Shown here piece after piece: positions 14,101 to 29,100 of a stretch of 64,000 bases of DNA (within the stretch, counting starts at the first letter, position 1; each line of letters begins with the position of its first letter). Source of the stretch: Nectonema munidae. Lineage: Eukaryota > Nematomorpha > Nectonematoida > Nectonematidae. The stretch is taken from NCBI GenBank assembly GCA_030549495.1, contig JAUIRK010000985.1, positions 186,001-250,000 on the forward strand, read 5' to 3'. Position numbers and translations under genes: made by a program. The notes under the pieces were generated by a model. That model saw only the letters and a list, made by a program, of their open reading frames with translations, was not told where the DNA came from and ran no database searches.

Positions 14101-17100
14101 ATCATTGTTCGCTGACTAACTTGTCGATAAGCTTTGCCACATATGGGGCAGCACTGACCTTTATTGCGCTGTTGATAGCAACTATCGCATACAGAAAAAT
14201 TAAGATGCCAGCGAGAACTAGGTCCACTACCTGGCGTGTGAGAGCCACAATCGCTACACGTTCTGCAATTCTAAAACAAGTATATTGTAATAATAACATA
14301 TCACTCTACATGCGTCCTTTTTCACTTTTTATATTGGACAGTGAAAATGAGACATAATCGCAGGTATGAGTATTGCATTGCGTCCAAAAATATTCAAAAT
14401 AATTAAAAATTTTAATTAAATTATCCAAAATAATCCAATCGATAAAAATAATATTCAGTTAAACACTTTTATCGTTGGATTTGGTTGAAACCTACATATC
14501 CGCTACACCTTTGCGGTATCGCTATTGTCAACTTACAGGAGGCTTGCGACTTGAACTGTGATTAACCATACAAGGTACAGTGGCGGAGGGAGGATGCTAC
14601 GATCCCCCCCCCCCTTCTACTACCAATTTTCAGCATATCAGTATATAGTCGTATTTCAGATCCGAAACATGATATCAGTCAATGTTCCTTGTGTAATAGG
14701 AATACTATAATAGGCCAGGGATTTTCAACCATGGAGGAAAAATAAGAAGTCAATGTAGTCAGAATTTCAATAAAACTTCAACTTTTGGAATCATCATCAC
14801 TAATTCATCATAATTAAGAATATGTATAAACCCAAAATAGATGAATGGGTGATAACTCCGTTTTCTTGCATTATGAAATTTCTAGAAGAAAATCATTAGG
14901 AAGATTTTATTAAACTTAAATGGAATGAAAAAGGAAAATTAAAGTTTAAAAAAGCGTTAAAGATTTTCGCCACGTTTTTACTTCTAGTGGGTGATTTTTA
15001 ATTTCTTCACAATCTCAGTGCCCGATTGATACAAAAAGGTGGAAAAATCGTGCTCTAGGCATTCATTCACAATGATTGTGTATATATGTGGATTCATTTT
15101 TGAAAAAAATTATAAAATCGTTTCACATATAAATCGGACTCACATATGTCAACAAAATATATAAATAGGTAGGTGCTTACAATGCAAGTCCAATTGAATT
15201 TTGGAACTGCGCTCATTTGAGGCTTCAAACAGTAAATGTGAAATGCTTTCAAGCATATTGAACAACTAACGAATTTGATGGAATCAGAGTACTTGCTAAA
15301 AAGAAAAAATATGAAGATAAGACATTTTTAAATGTAATATATGTTCGCGTACAAAGCGACAACTGAAGAAATACGGTGAGTCCTCATTTTCACATATGAA
15401 ATGTTATCATCATGCTATGCTCAGCTTACAACCAGTGTTCAGCCTACAGCTTTCCATAGGTCATTTGAAAGATAGCGCCCTGTTAAATTTGAGGAGCACC
15501 AAAAGCAATTAAATGTTATAGACTATATTATATATTTCAAAATTGCCGCGGAAGGAAAGAGTACACAAAGTCTTTGTTGTGATTGTGTAAAAATATTTGA
15601 ATCATTTTTTATTTTTAACCAATCAAATTATGCTATAGAATCGAACCAATCATTTTGAATATTTCTTGAACAAATTTTAACTATTTAAAAGAACTGTGCA
15701 AAAATCTCAGACGTAATTGGCTAAAATTCAATCATTATCCTTTATATGTTTAATATTTAAGAGGAACATGATTTAGCAGCCAGAGTTTTTTAATTTTAGG
15801 AGAGAGAATTTTAATTTTATATGCACACAAACAATTTTTAAGCGCGAAACTTAAAAAAACTAGAGCAAAAAGAGGTTAAAACTCCAAGCTTTTTATACAA
15901 TGATGTAAATATTATAGTTGTGGGTTTATAAAGTATATTGTTAGGATTAATAATAGCCGTTAAAATGGAATGATGATGATTTATTACCCGAATCTGAGCT
16001 ATGCGTAAATAACTACGTTTTTTTAATTTGATACTTAGTTCTAAAAATATGATAACAGTTAAATCAAAAAATTTGTTCCCATAAATCGGATAAACATTCA
16101 ATTATAAAGTGCATTGCTGATTATAAAAAATGCAACGGCTATGTTAAAATGAGCTTAAAGAAATTGATTAACACCTATAAGATAAAAGTAAACTTTTCAA
16201 ATATTATTTGTTATTTAGATCATCCAAAATTCTGTCTAAGAATGCAGAGTAAACTTAGAAATTATGTTATTTAAACATCACTCAATATCTCCAAATTAGA
16301 ATCGAGTTATTTAGAGTTTTTACCAAAATATATTATAAAATTTAATGTTGTTGAAATTTACGTAAAATTACTATGTAAATTATTTGTTAATTTTAATGTT
16401 TAGGAAGAATAAAATTCTGCTTTTATGAAACACATAGGAAAGACATTTTTAGGATTCATGTCTATTTTACACAACATTAAATTCTGGAATATAACTAAAA
16501 TCAAAATTTAAACTATGAATAAAATAAGATTAAGCAAGTTAGATACACTTAAATACACTTTTTTCAGAGTATTATGTGTACCATTCTTATAGTAAAGGTT
16601 GCTAATACTGAAAAAAAATAAGTAGTAATATTACTAGTTGAATAGTAAAAAAAATAGAATTATTTTTTACTAAGTATAATGTTCCCTTACTATTTAAAGT
16701 GTTATAAGTACTAGTAATATTACTATTTGAAGAGTATGTTACTATTTATATAATTAAGTTTACTACCAAAAATCAGAAACAAATTGTCAATAAAGGTATT
16801 GGATAAATTTTTTTAAAAAAATCTTAATAAAGTTATCATTTTACTTTTTTTTTACTAAATATTAAATCCAAATATACGCATGCTAAAAGTTTTAATTATT
16901 ATGAATATATTTTTACTAAATTATTTAATTTAGATGGCATTAACATGCTGATATCATTTCATAAAGAAAATTGCCTTACAGTATCGAATAGATATTAAAA
17001 TTTTAAAAAGATTATATACACAATTTTTTTCAATAAAAAACTAGAAAATTGAATTTTTATTTCATAATAATTTTATTCTTAGTTTAGTGTTTAATGATTC

Positions 17101-20100
17101 ATCATTTGACAATTGACATCTAAAAGTTATTTTTCGAGGCGTGATTTCCTTTCTAAAGTAATAGGATATATAAAAAAAATCCTTGAAAGTATAAACATCT
17201 AATTGTTCAAAAAACTACCTAAACGATTGTAAAATTAATTACTCAAACCTAAAATATACTATTTATTAGTTCAAAAAAGATTTACTTCTTCAAGCATTGA
17301 AAATAGAAAGGTGGTTAATTTGCTAAAATACCATTGCTGTGCAAAGTAATGGCTACCATTGTATATAGTCGCAAAGTGTGTACAAATCGGATTATATAAG
17401 TTAAAATTAAGGTTTTAAAGTATGTTCCTCTATTATTATTATTATTATGTTGAAATGCGAATACATATTTTAATAATGATGATAGATAGCTGAACGTTTC
17501 AAGAGAATAATTTGACATTTTCTATTATTATAGTGACTCAGGCTTTTTAATTTTGGGAAATTTTGGAGGTAAGCGTATATCCAGGTATGGTTTGGCCATA
17601 ACAGACAAAACATGGTTATTGACATAAATCCTTCTTTACAAAAATCATACATTTATATTTCCTGAATTTTTTTGCTTAACTGATTTTAACTCGTTAATAA
17701 AATTAACTAACTAACCAACGGACTCACTAACCACCCACCACAGTATCTAACTAGGTAATTCAAAAGAGAGAAATCTGTCACTACAAGTTAAATATAATTC
17801 CTAGTTTTCGACTAAATCTCATACTCCTATTTTTAACGAAGCAAAAATATATCGACTGATGTTTTTTATAAAAGTACTGTATTTATTTGCAGGATTTATG
17901 TGGGTATTTTTAAAGCAAGATTTTGGAAGAGCAAATATATACTAAATAAAATTCTTCTACTAGCTTAAATTCAGCCACTTCTAAAATGATTCCATTTTTA
18001 AGGATACTGCGAGAACAAATTTTAGAAGACTAGGATCCTTAGTTGTCGGTTTTTACGCTAACATAGAGAATTTTTGTAAACAAGATTTACTAGCACGCCT
18101 GACAATGTTTACAATTGTAACACTGCCAACCCGCTCTAATCTTTTGATTGACAGTTGAATATGTGGTGGTGGTATTTGAAGAAGTTGTGGATGAGGTATT
18201 GGTAGGTGAGGGAGAATTTGAAGATTCTGACAGCGACGGTGAAATAGAGGGCGGGAAATTGAGACAAAGAGTATGGAATCCTTTTCCACAAAAACAACAG
18301 AAAACAAAAGGGCAATCGGTTTCAGCTTCAGTTATGTCATCGTCACCACTACACAATACCGTGGAGCACTCTTTCTTCTTTACCACATCTTCAATTTCCC
18401 CACATTTACCACACGAAGGTATAATGCCTAAACAAGAAACAGCGATTATTATGAATAAAAACAATTATACAATCGATCAAATCATTATATTATATCATCA
18501 GCATCTTCTTCATCATCTTCTAAAAGTTATTAAACAAACTTAATTACACACCACCAAAGCAAGGAGAAAAACACCATCAAAAGAGTACCACACAATACTC
18601 ACAATCTAACTTTGAAGGAATATTAACACTAGATTGCGAGCACAATTATTCCCATTTTTACATATTTAAAAACTAGTATACAATATACTCGTCAAAACTT
18701 TTTGGACCCAAGGCAAGAATATAATCTTCCATAGCTTGACAGATAGATGGTAAGGATAGTCACGATTAGAGATCGAACCGAAGACCATCGGATAGAGACC
18801 CCACGCTCCAACCACTAAGCCATCTGCCGACAAACTTTGTTCACATTGAAAATTCACTAGAATACTTAATCCCCTATATACAATATGAGGGAAAGATTAG
18901 GTCTAGGGGCGCCTTATTTTAAAGGACAAAGCAAACAATGCCAAAGGCAAATAATTTATACTGATAATAATTATATAAAATTGATGACAATGTTTGCTTT
19001 CTTCCCGTCAATCTTTGACGCAAGCAAACCCTTAATTTTTCTACATCAAATGGACTAGAGCCGAAAAATGTGTAGAGTTTTCAAATATTTCATTCAACTT
19101 TGAAATTAAAAATAATTCGTCCACCCCTAAATAACCAAAAAGTTATTATTTTTGAATAAATTCAAAAAATAGCAGTATTTTTGAAACATTAAAGTGACGT
19201 TATAAGAAAACACTGACAGATACTTACATATGCACAAACAAATATACACGGTCATAGAGAGATTGAAGGATACGCGTTTACACAAAACAAGGGATTATAC
19301 GAGAAGAGAATATGGGGTGGATGATATACTAGTATTTTTATACGGGGCCCAAACATCCAAAATACAAGGCGGCTTAAAAGAAAACTAATTTAAAAATATT
19401 CCAATAAACTTTGGCGACCCACATGTTTGTGAAGGAATTTGTTTCGCGATGGACTCATTATTGAAACAGTAAGGGCTAGGAAAGAGAAATTCCATTAAAA
19501 TTTTTAAAGTTGAGAATGAATAAATTATTTTTAAATCAATTCCAATCTTTGTAATCAGATAGAACTTGTGTTCTCTTTAGCAATATCATAATTAAAAGAT
19601 CTTCGGAAACTTTATATCTGAAGCCATTAGTGGATAATTTCTTTTTATGGGTAGGCAAGTTTTTACCAAATACTTCGTGTACTTTCTTTAGCCCCTTTCA
19701 GCAATATACGTTTCCAACATCAATTTGTTCCACAATATTTGATTGCTGGAAAAATCACTTTTCAAAATTCTGTTAGACATTACGCTTGTTTCTTCAAGTT
19801 CTCATAAAATCATTTTTGCCGTTAATAAAGTCGTCCACTCAATATAAGAAAAAGAAAATTAAAAAGCTTGAAGGCCCAGCATAAAATGAGGATTTATGAC
19901 ATTTGATATATTACCTTTACTTGTACACAGTGGTGGCATACGGTAAGATAGCTTTTTGTAAAAAATATGATCCCAAATTACTTACAAAAAAACTAAATTA
20001 CTAAAAATATTGAAGTTCAATACGATTTCATCGAACCTTTGAGTTATATAATTTTGAATATATTTTTTTATCGCACCTTTGAACATATACAAAAAATATA

Positions 20101-23100
20101 TTATTGAAACTGTTTCTACACTATGAACTTGTCAATTTTTATTCTCTGAAATGCGTTTCAAGTGATACTACTAGATGGAAGCTAAAAGACGACATAGTTG
20201 AGAGCACCCATTTTTTACGTTGCATTTGAATTCTGAATAAACCGTTTGCAAGATTCATCCAATTTTACGAGAATTTATTATTTAGCATTATAATAGCATT
20301 TGCTGAATGTCATGTTTTCAAATTAACTCCTTTAAAGTGTAATGAAAATTAAGAAACATAATATTAATATGCAATAATTGGAGTAAAAATCATGAGGCAT
20401 TTATTCGCAAGCCAAAAAAAATCAAACAAATCTTTTTGGTGATCTTCAACAACGTTAGTTCGGTAAATATCGGATTTTTTATTTCGATACGGTTTTACGG
20501 TATCAAAAAATTGAAGTTAAAAATACGAAATTTCTTTCCGAACTGTAACGTAGGCAATCACTCCCTATGACATACTTATTCATTTTGCGTTAAATTTGTA
20601 TAAACTCTTTTTTTTTTGAAACTACAAGTGTGATGAGTGAAAAACAACAATTCTTCTCAATCACAAGGAATTCCCGTTATTAAACGAAGATAAGCCGGAA
20701 CATCTGGCAACCTTAGATTTTAAATTTATAATCTTATACGAGTAAGCATGGTGCAGGAAAAAATACGCATCTTACTAAATATGCTTGGTGTATGCACGGT
20801 TAGTTAACCCTTTCGTGACCAGAAAAATCAGACGATATTTATTAAATAGCAGAAGATTCCGATACAAAACTATTTGAAAAAGCTGACGAAGGTAAAAATA
20901 TATCATATATGATACACTGGTCACAAAAGGGAATTTGTGTGTGTATTGGTCTGTACAAACTATGTGTGCTAAATTTTAATCTAATTAAAAAACATTACTT
21001 TTAAGATTATTAGTAAGGCTTCCAAAAGTTAAAATTGACTTTACTAATCTAATGTAAAAAATTAATCCTCATTGACTTAATTTAAAATGGAATTTTATTG
21101 ACCTTAAAATTTTAAACACTTTGAGGACCAGTGGGACAGCAGTGTCCCAAGAAATGAAAATCGTCTGCTTTGAATATATAAAATTACATTGAAAAATAGC
21201 AGACGAATCATCCTCAAAATTTTGGTCTTCAAAGGGTTAAAAAACTGTAAAAGATATCCCAAAATGATACTATATTTATTCATAAGACTTAAAATACATA
21301 TCATTTATTATACGTGTTGTATACAGTAATGTAGCTAGAAATTTTTATTTCAAGGGGCGCAAAAGCGACATCACATATGAGCTCCTATACCTATCTCTCT
21401 GTATTTCCATTTTTTTGTTTTCATATTTGATATTATCATGGTCTACATTTCTTATTTTAATTTTTCAAACACTTTCTAATCGAATTAAGCCTGTATAGAA
21501 TGATAAATTTTAAACACACCGTTACCCGAAGAGAAATCTTTTGTTATACAAAATTTTTCAATTCTCACTTAAAGCAGGTGGTTACTAGTAAACGTTTAGT
21601 TAAAAAATTTATCTTATTTATTCTAATTAACTAATTAAGCGATGTTTATGCATGAATCGTAAAACGATCTTTTTCTAAAGCTTGGGAACTATCTTTGATG
21701 ATTGGTGAATATGTGGTGTTCCATTTTTTAGGTGCCCAACCCGAAGTGATCCATCTACGTGGCTGTGTATATATATTTATTATCACCTTATTAAAATAAA
21801 TTACTATAATTCAAGTTGATTTTTACTTTATTTATTAATAATTCTACAATTCTCTACGCTATCCACGATGTATATGTGTAAATAAAAAACTAAATTCACA
21901 TCAGAAACATAGACCATATATATTATATATACACACACACATATATATGTTACTTATATCAGGCACTGCACACACACACACACACACACATATATATACA
22001 CATACATACACGCGCATCTAAGTTGGAATATTATTGATTTATTTAGCCAAAATATATATAATATATAATAATGATTTGTCGTCAATGAAGGAAGGTATTG
22101 ATATTTTTTTAAAACTCTAAATCATATATAGTTATTGAAGATGAGAAGAAGGAGAAGAAGTAAGAACAGATTTACTTATCTTTCATATAAGAATATAATA
22201 ATTCCTTTGTATATTTTCATAAGTGTTGCATGAAATATTTAAAGTTGTAATAAAATCGTATTTATATCATCTCCATTTGCTAAAGCAAGCGTGTGTGTGA
22301 TTTTTGACTGGAAGTAAGTTTTTTTTATTAAAAAAATGAGGTTTATAAAGTGGAGTACCAAAATTCAAAGATCAATTCACCTTTCTTTTTTAATAAACAA
22401 ATCATTGTAGAGATGATTAGTTACTTAAAAACAATGATTACATACAATTAATAAAATAGGTAGGAAAAAGAGATTTTTAACTTTTCAAAATTGGAACATA
22501 TTTGATGAATCATATTATTAGCGATCGCGCTACAACAGGGCGTAAATCATCATCTTTAAAAATCTATAATATCTCCAGGAATAATAATTAGATTTAACTT
22601 GTGAAAGTTCTATACTTTTATCGATTCAACTCAAAAATCTTCAATTCAAGCAGGATTGCTTTTAAAAAGCGTCAAAGTGTTGCTATATATATTATACACA
22701 CATGCACACAACGCACACCATTCACGACAATGTCTTAAGTATAATGGTATGCATGTATGTTTGCGTGAGGCAATTGTAAACATTATTCTATAAACTCGGT
22801 GAAAGTTTTTCCGTTTATGTAATGTCATTATTTAATGACCAGTATTTGAACATATACGATCTCACTCGTTTAATCTTTTTCGTTTAACGCCCCCATTTAA
22901 ATCATCCATTTTTTTCACAATGTTTTGTATATAACAGTATATAAATTATTCAGAGAAGTTTATTTTAAATTTTTTATTTTTTATTTTTTTTTCACAATAT
23001 ACTTTGATATAATAATAGTATAAATTCGTTAAATAACCTGTAAGTTAGTTAACCTGATTAGTTAATTATTCACTTAACTAACTGCAGATAACTAATTAAA

Positions 23101-26100
23101 ATATGAAAAAAAAATTTAATCTATACTTTGAATAATTATAAAAACATATTGCAAAAAAATCAAACAGATGCCTTATATTTTGATTTTTATTGTTTTTAGG
23201 AAAAAAAATTCTTAATTAATAAAAAATTAAAAAAAAACTGATTAACAACAACAACAGAATAATTAATTAACTAATTAATTAAAGTTAACCTCTAAAATCA
23301 GAGTGCACCGGTTAAATCAACTTTCTTTCACTAGTTATGCAACCTTCATTTTTAAATGACTTTTTCTGTATGGAGACCACGAGTGTGGGGATTTTCTTTC
23401 TCCCTTGATGCTTATTTTGTTTCAGAACATTTTTTGGTAAATCTTCCTTAATCGATACTGTTTTAATGTATTAGCATTCTCTAAGTATTCTTTAGCATAT
23501 GAATACTCTAGGCCAGCGTTTCTCAACCTTTTTGCTTTGGCGGAACCCCTGGAATATATTAAACCCTACACAGAAAATATTTTAGTATATTTTATCACAG
23601 TAAAAGAAAGGAATTAGATTAAAGACAAAATAAGATTTTTGATTAGACTAGGACACATCTGTATTATATTTATTAGCAGTGCTAGATAAGATTCTTACTA
23701 CTTCTTTATGCTATCTGATTAAAAAGTTTTCATTAAAAACATCAAAAACTTAAACGCAAAAATACCGTACTATTTCTCGCAAAACTTTTAGGGAGTTTTT
23801 GCGAAACCCTAGTGTTCCGCGCAACACGGATTGAGAAACGTTGTTAGAGCCATACATTCACAGTGATTTCGGATATAGAAAATCCTAGAAGCGTCGAAAA
23901 TGGGATTCTATATTTTAGTTAGTTTTATGGTGATTTAAAATTTCTTTAGAAAGTTTCCATATGCCTGGCATAAATTTATAATAAAAAAGATGAATGATTT
24001 ATTTAATATACATAATTCATGATAAGGAGCACTGGGGATGTGACACAGGCTGTCACTCACTTCATCCCTTCTCCAATTGGTGGGAAAGAGCCGGGAATGC
24101 AGGATATGGGAATTATTTTTTAAAAATAAGCATAGCTATTTAGGTTTTAGGACAACTCATATTGGGCGATTCGTAACTCGACAACTTATACCAGGTTCAA
24201 TAATTTTTCTTAAAAGGCCTCTCAATCAGAATGTCAAAGAAATGCAACGTGATAAAATCTGTGAACCAAAATTTTTAGAGCTTGAAACTTCTTTTATCTT
24301 AAAATGTATAACGTGGGGTGTTTTCACGGAGAAGGCACAAATGCGCCTCTTGTATCGAACTATGAGGAAAGTAGACTTAGTGTGGGATTGAACCCAAGAC
24401 CTTGAGTTATCGAAACTATGCAAAGATGGCATTGTGCTTATGATAAAAAGGCTTTGATTGCAGGAGAGTGAAAGAGAAAATAAGCAGTTAATAGATAAAA
24501 TTCTGTACGAGGATCAAATTTCGCCCCATTGAAATAAGATTATCTCAATGATGTGAGCCGTTGAGAGAGATCAACGAATAATTCCTCAACTCCAAAAATG
24601 GTTTATGTGAGATCAGATAAAGTAACAAAAAGGAAAACAAATAATAATCAAATGCGACAACTACAAAGATTCAAGGCGAAGTCAATGTTCTCAAATTGCT
24701 AGCAGCAGAAAAATAAAATCATTAATACTTTTGCAACCGATCAAACAACATACAGAGGAGTGTTTAAAAAGCAAGTTTTTCATATTCCAAGGTTAAAGTG
24801 AATTGATAATAATAATTAGTCTATCAAAATGTGACATGTAATCTTTAATATTTAATAGAAGATAAAAAAAATCAATTGAATTAAAAGCAGTAAACTTCGA
24901 AGTGAATGCTTTATCAGCAAATTAATTAAAACTATCATAAAAAGAATAAATAAAAATTCTGCTATTCAATAAATATAAGATACTTGATCAAAATTTGCAA
25001 AAAAACAAAACGCTTGAAACTTGTTCAATGTTAGAGACTTAAAAAACAAGATAACAAATGTTTAAAATACTTCGGTTTTCAAAGTTAAAATTGAAATTGC
25101 GCAAATTATTCAAATCAAGAAACTTGACTTATCTGAGTGTATTCATTTTTTCGTAGTTGTCTATAAAGAATTTAAAATTAAACACTGTCTAATACGAAAA
25201 AGCAATTTTATTCAATTATGAAATACCACATCATGTACACATCTACAATGCTATCTTGGAGCAATTCACTCCTAACAGTAGAAACTTGGAGAAACGGCTA
25301 TTTTGAGGTGTGTGCCTAAAATATTTTGTCACGGACACATCGTATTCATTTTTGCAATTTTCAAAGCCAACCCGATCCGAGCCGTTTCTCCTAGAAATAT
25401 TTGGAGGACATCGGTTCTTGGCGCTTATTTGTACGCAAAAGAAAATAAAAAAAATATATTTTTTCGTTGAAAATCAATTATAAATAAATTGATGGACACT
25501 CTTTTTAGTGTGCAACAATCATTTTAGTCTAACGCTGTACTTTTGCAACTCATAGAAAAAGAATTAAGGAATGAACTTTTTTATTACACAAAACCTTGTA
25601 AAGGAACAAAGCTCAATTTATGAGTAGAAAGTTTTTGGAAAATCTTTTTAAGACAAATTTTTGGAAAAATAATTTAAAATAAATTTAGTTTTTTAATTTG
25701 AAAATCTTTTTGAAACAATGTAAAAAGACACGAAACTACAAATACAAACCAATAAAACATTTTAATAAATGATGTTGAGGAAAAAAGATCAAACATTTTG
25801 CGTTGCAACATAAAGCAAAATCGTGTAATATTCAGCACATCTTTCAATTACTACTATATCTAAAATCGACTTTCACAAATGACCTTGAAATAAGGTACAT
25901 GTCTTCACACTTTTGGCATTAATTATAGATTGAAGAGTAACTAGTGAGTAAGTAACTTTATAAGTGATGTTTCTAAAGCGATTTTACATAAATTGAAGTT
26001 GAAGCTTCATAATACTTGAAACAGTTTAGTTAATGTTGCATAATTATAAATTTTTAAGTCCATAATTCGCAAAATTACAAATAGATGGAGTCGGAATCTA

Positions 26101-29100
26101 AAAATTATAAATTAGTGGAGTCGGAGAAGGAGTTGCAAAATATTTTTCGCCTCCAAAATCCTATAGGCTATTTAAAGGTATTCTTCAAACATTTAAGCAA
26201 GAGACAGTAAGCGAAAAATATCGTAAAAACATGTATGGCCAAGATAGATTTGATATTTACATCCTGTTATTAAATTTGACAGCATTTTTTTATAAAAAAT
26301 TTTGGTACGTATAAAAAATATTTTCCAATTTGGATTATATTTTTTCCATCGCCCATAAATTTTTTTTGAATTCTGATTATTTTTCAGATTTTTTTAACTA
26401 AGTTAATAAAAGATAATTCACATATTTGATGTATATTTTTACATTGAAAATAAATATATCTTTTTATTCGTATTAATTTCCAGAATTGTTTACTCACTCA
26501 CTCATCCAAATGTCGCATCCTCGATTTTTAATCACGCACACGGATCTCTTAAACATTTAATCCCATCGTCATTCTCTAAACTAAATGACGGAAACGATTT
26601 CTTGATTTTAGGGTAAATTTATATCACATTTTAATATCAGTTATTAATTAGATATTTTATACTTATTGTAACAACCAATGGAAATATTGATCAAAAACCC
26701 TCATCAATATCTTGTTCTTCATCAATTTATTTTAATGAACATATTTTTTCACAAAATATGAAATCAGTCTATTCATCAAGCTATGAATTTTTCAAATAAC
26801 AGACGTAGTATTCGTCAATAAATTTGACAAATAAAGACAAATGAGGTGAGTGATTGGAAGATAGAGAATTAGAAATAAAAAATAGTTAATGAAAATTCTC
26901 ATGCATCATATCTAAGCATTGCATTGTATAATTTTTACAACGCTTATTCAAAATCTCGACGGATATCTTAATGGTTTTTATTTACAGAAAGACCACACAA
27001 CTTGATGAAGAGTTCAACAATGGCTACGCAAAAATTAGCAAACTGTGCCTGATGGAATCTCTAATTAATCGCAGAAAAAACTTCCTAATACAAGTATCGA
27101 TTAATATATTCAAATTTTTGAAAATATAAAATATAAATAAAACATGGAATGGTCACTCTCAGTGCCAAACTGCCCATATGTGCTATTTTCCATAGGCTTG
27201 TTTTGTAATTCACAATAATTTTGATAAACACTCATCTCTGCTTTAACTTCTAATAATAGTAAATTCATTTTCTAAAAATTAAATCATCGTTCGATGCGCT
27301 TACTGGTCGTCTCTATTCGACATTTAAATCAGATTATAGCCTGGCTATATCAATTTTAATCATGACTTCGGCAGTATTTACTAAATCATTCCTAAGTCCC
27401 TTTTCATGCAGAGTGAAATATTTTATACCATTTCTCAAACACGGGTAAGAAGGATTAGAAAATATCAAAAATACAGAACACAGACAAGCAACGCTACATA
27501 CAGGAGTGTACAAATACGCCTATGTGAGCCAAAATTTCACATTTTTCATCTATGTGGGATGGCGTATCCTATCTATGCTGCGATTGAGGTTCGGTTATCG
27601 GTTAAAAGTAGAAAACTAGCACCTTAGGTCAAGAGCATCCACTGAATGATCCAGGGATATGCTCTCGTCAGAAAGACCCTCTACTTTTGTGCACAAAGTG
27701 TTTGCTTCTGTAATCAAAGATTTAAATTATTTCAAAGCTACGGCACTCAACATTTGGCTATTCAAGAAACTGTATAAAGACATTTTCTACACCCCGGTAA
27801 GATGGTTATCAAAAAGAAACGTTGTTGTTGTGAGCTGAGCTGAACTGAAAAGATATATTTCTGGAGGTTCAAAAAAAGAAGGAGCTTGTATTTCACTTCA
27901 AAAGTGAGGTTTAAAAATGCTGTATATCTCAGGCCGAGATTTTTCGCCACCTGAACAACCTAAAATTGAAACTTTAAAGCAAGGAAACACATATTCTCCT
28001 TTTCAAAGATAGCCAGACTTCTAGCCTTTGTTTCTAAACTGCAGAACTGGTGTCACAAAATCAATCTTGGAAACATCATTGTTTGATCAATTTTCTGGAT
28101 TTAATGAATGAATCTGATGACAGGAACCAATGGTAAGAAATCCATTTTTACGCATCCCAGATGAAATACAAGACAAATCTTTAGATTTAATTCTTCAACG
28201 TGTTTATTTTATAAAGTCAAATCATTAAATCAGTTTTCGTCCGCTATCTATCTAAGCGTGACCAGACATTTGGTCGAGGGACATTTTGCCGAATTGATAT
28301 TTCACCGAAGTCAAATGTGTAATCTACATATGGCATGACTGATTACAAATCTGCAGCGTAATTCTTACTTCCCTTTGTGTTCATAACTTCTATACGTCGT
28401 CAATTATGTACGGAATAATTTTATCTTCTAGAAGTTACATGACAAATGTCTTATGATATGACATGCCTCATTTGCTATCGAGTTTTTAAAAAATATATTT
28501 TCTAAGGGCAATTGCTCACAATATTTAAATACTTTAAAAGATATGTCTCGCTTTAGTTCATTAAATTCTTTGTTTTATCAATTTATTTACTTTTTGGAGA
28601 AAAAAATTTTTGTCGAAAAGTTTATCTCAATCGCTGAGAAATATTAATGTTGGTATGAGCATCCCGTTTACAGTATTATATAGAGTTTTAGTATTTTAAA
28701 ATTAGACCAATATTATTTTATTGTTTTTAGAAGTCTGGAAAAATGCCAAATTGTATTTACAACGCAAAAAATGTCTATTCGGCCAAATTTCCGTCTGTTA
28801 AAATTTTTGTTCTGCCAAATGTCCTTGTAATAAAACAGTGATACTCCAAAGTCAGCATGATAATAGTTTTGCGTGTCCTCTACCAACTTATGTGAGGTTC
28901 AACTCTTAAATACAAGAAATAGAAACAGACTGCATGTTGTAAATGGTATGAGACTGGATGCAACAAAGATCTAGAACATGCATTGCAAAGCTTGCTTCAA
29001 AAACCATTGCAGGCATTCGACTAGCTCACCTTAAAACCTATTATTATTGATATCAATATTATTTAAAAAAAATCTGACCAATCATTCTAAACCACACTGC

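Noticed and set aside
14577-14620. hAT-like end CAGTGGCGGAGGGAGG next to a C run
   Set aside because: Only one end is visible and no matching partner or duplication was found, so it is not listed as an element. The same applies to the ends near 8310 and 21324.
18148-18543. 131-codon plus-strand frame
   Set aside because: It lies antisense to the PHD1 exon, and its Glu/Val-rich text is the mirror of the Ser/Thr insert.
18760-18831. tRNA gene (good box A and box B)
   Set aside because: The acceptor stem does not pair, and the sequence recurs with a shared tail at 53637, so it is a SINE head.
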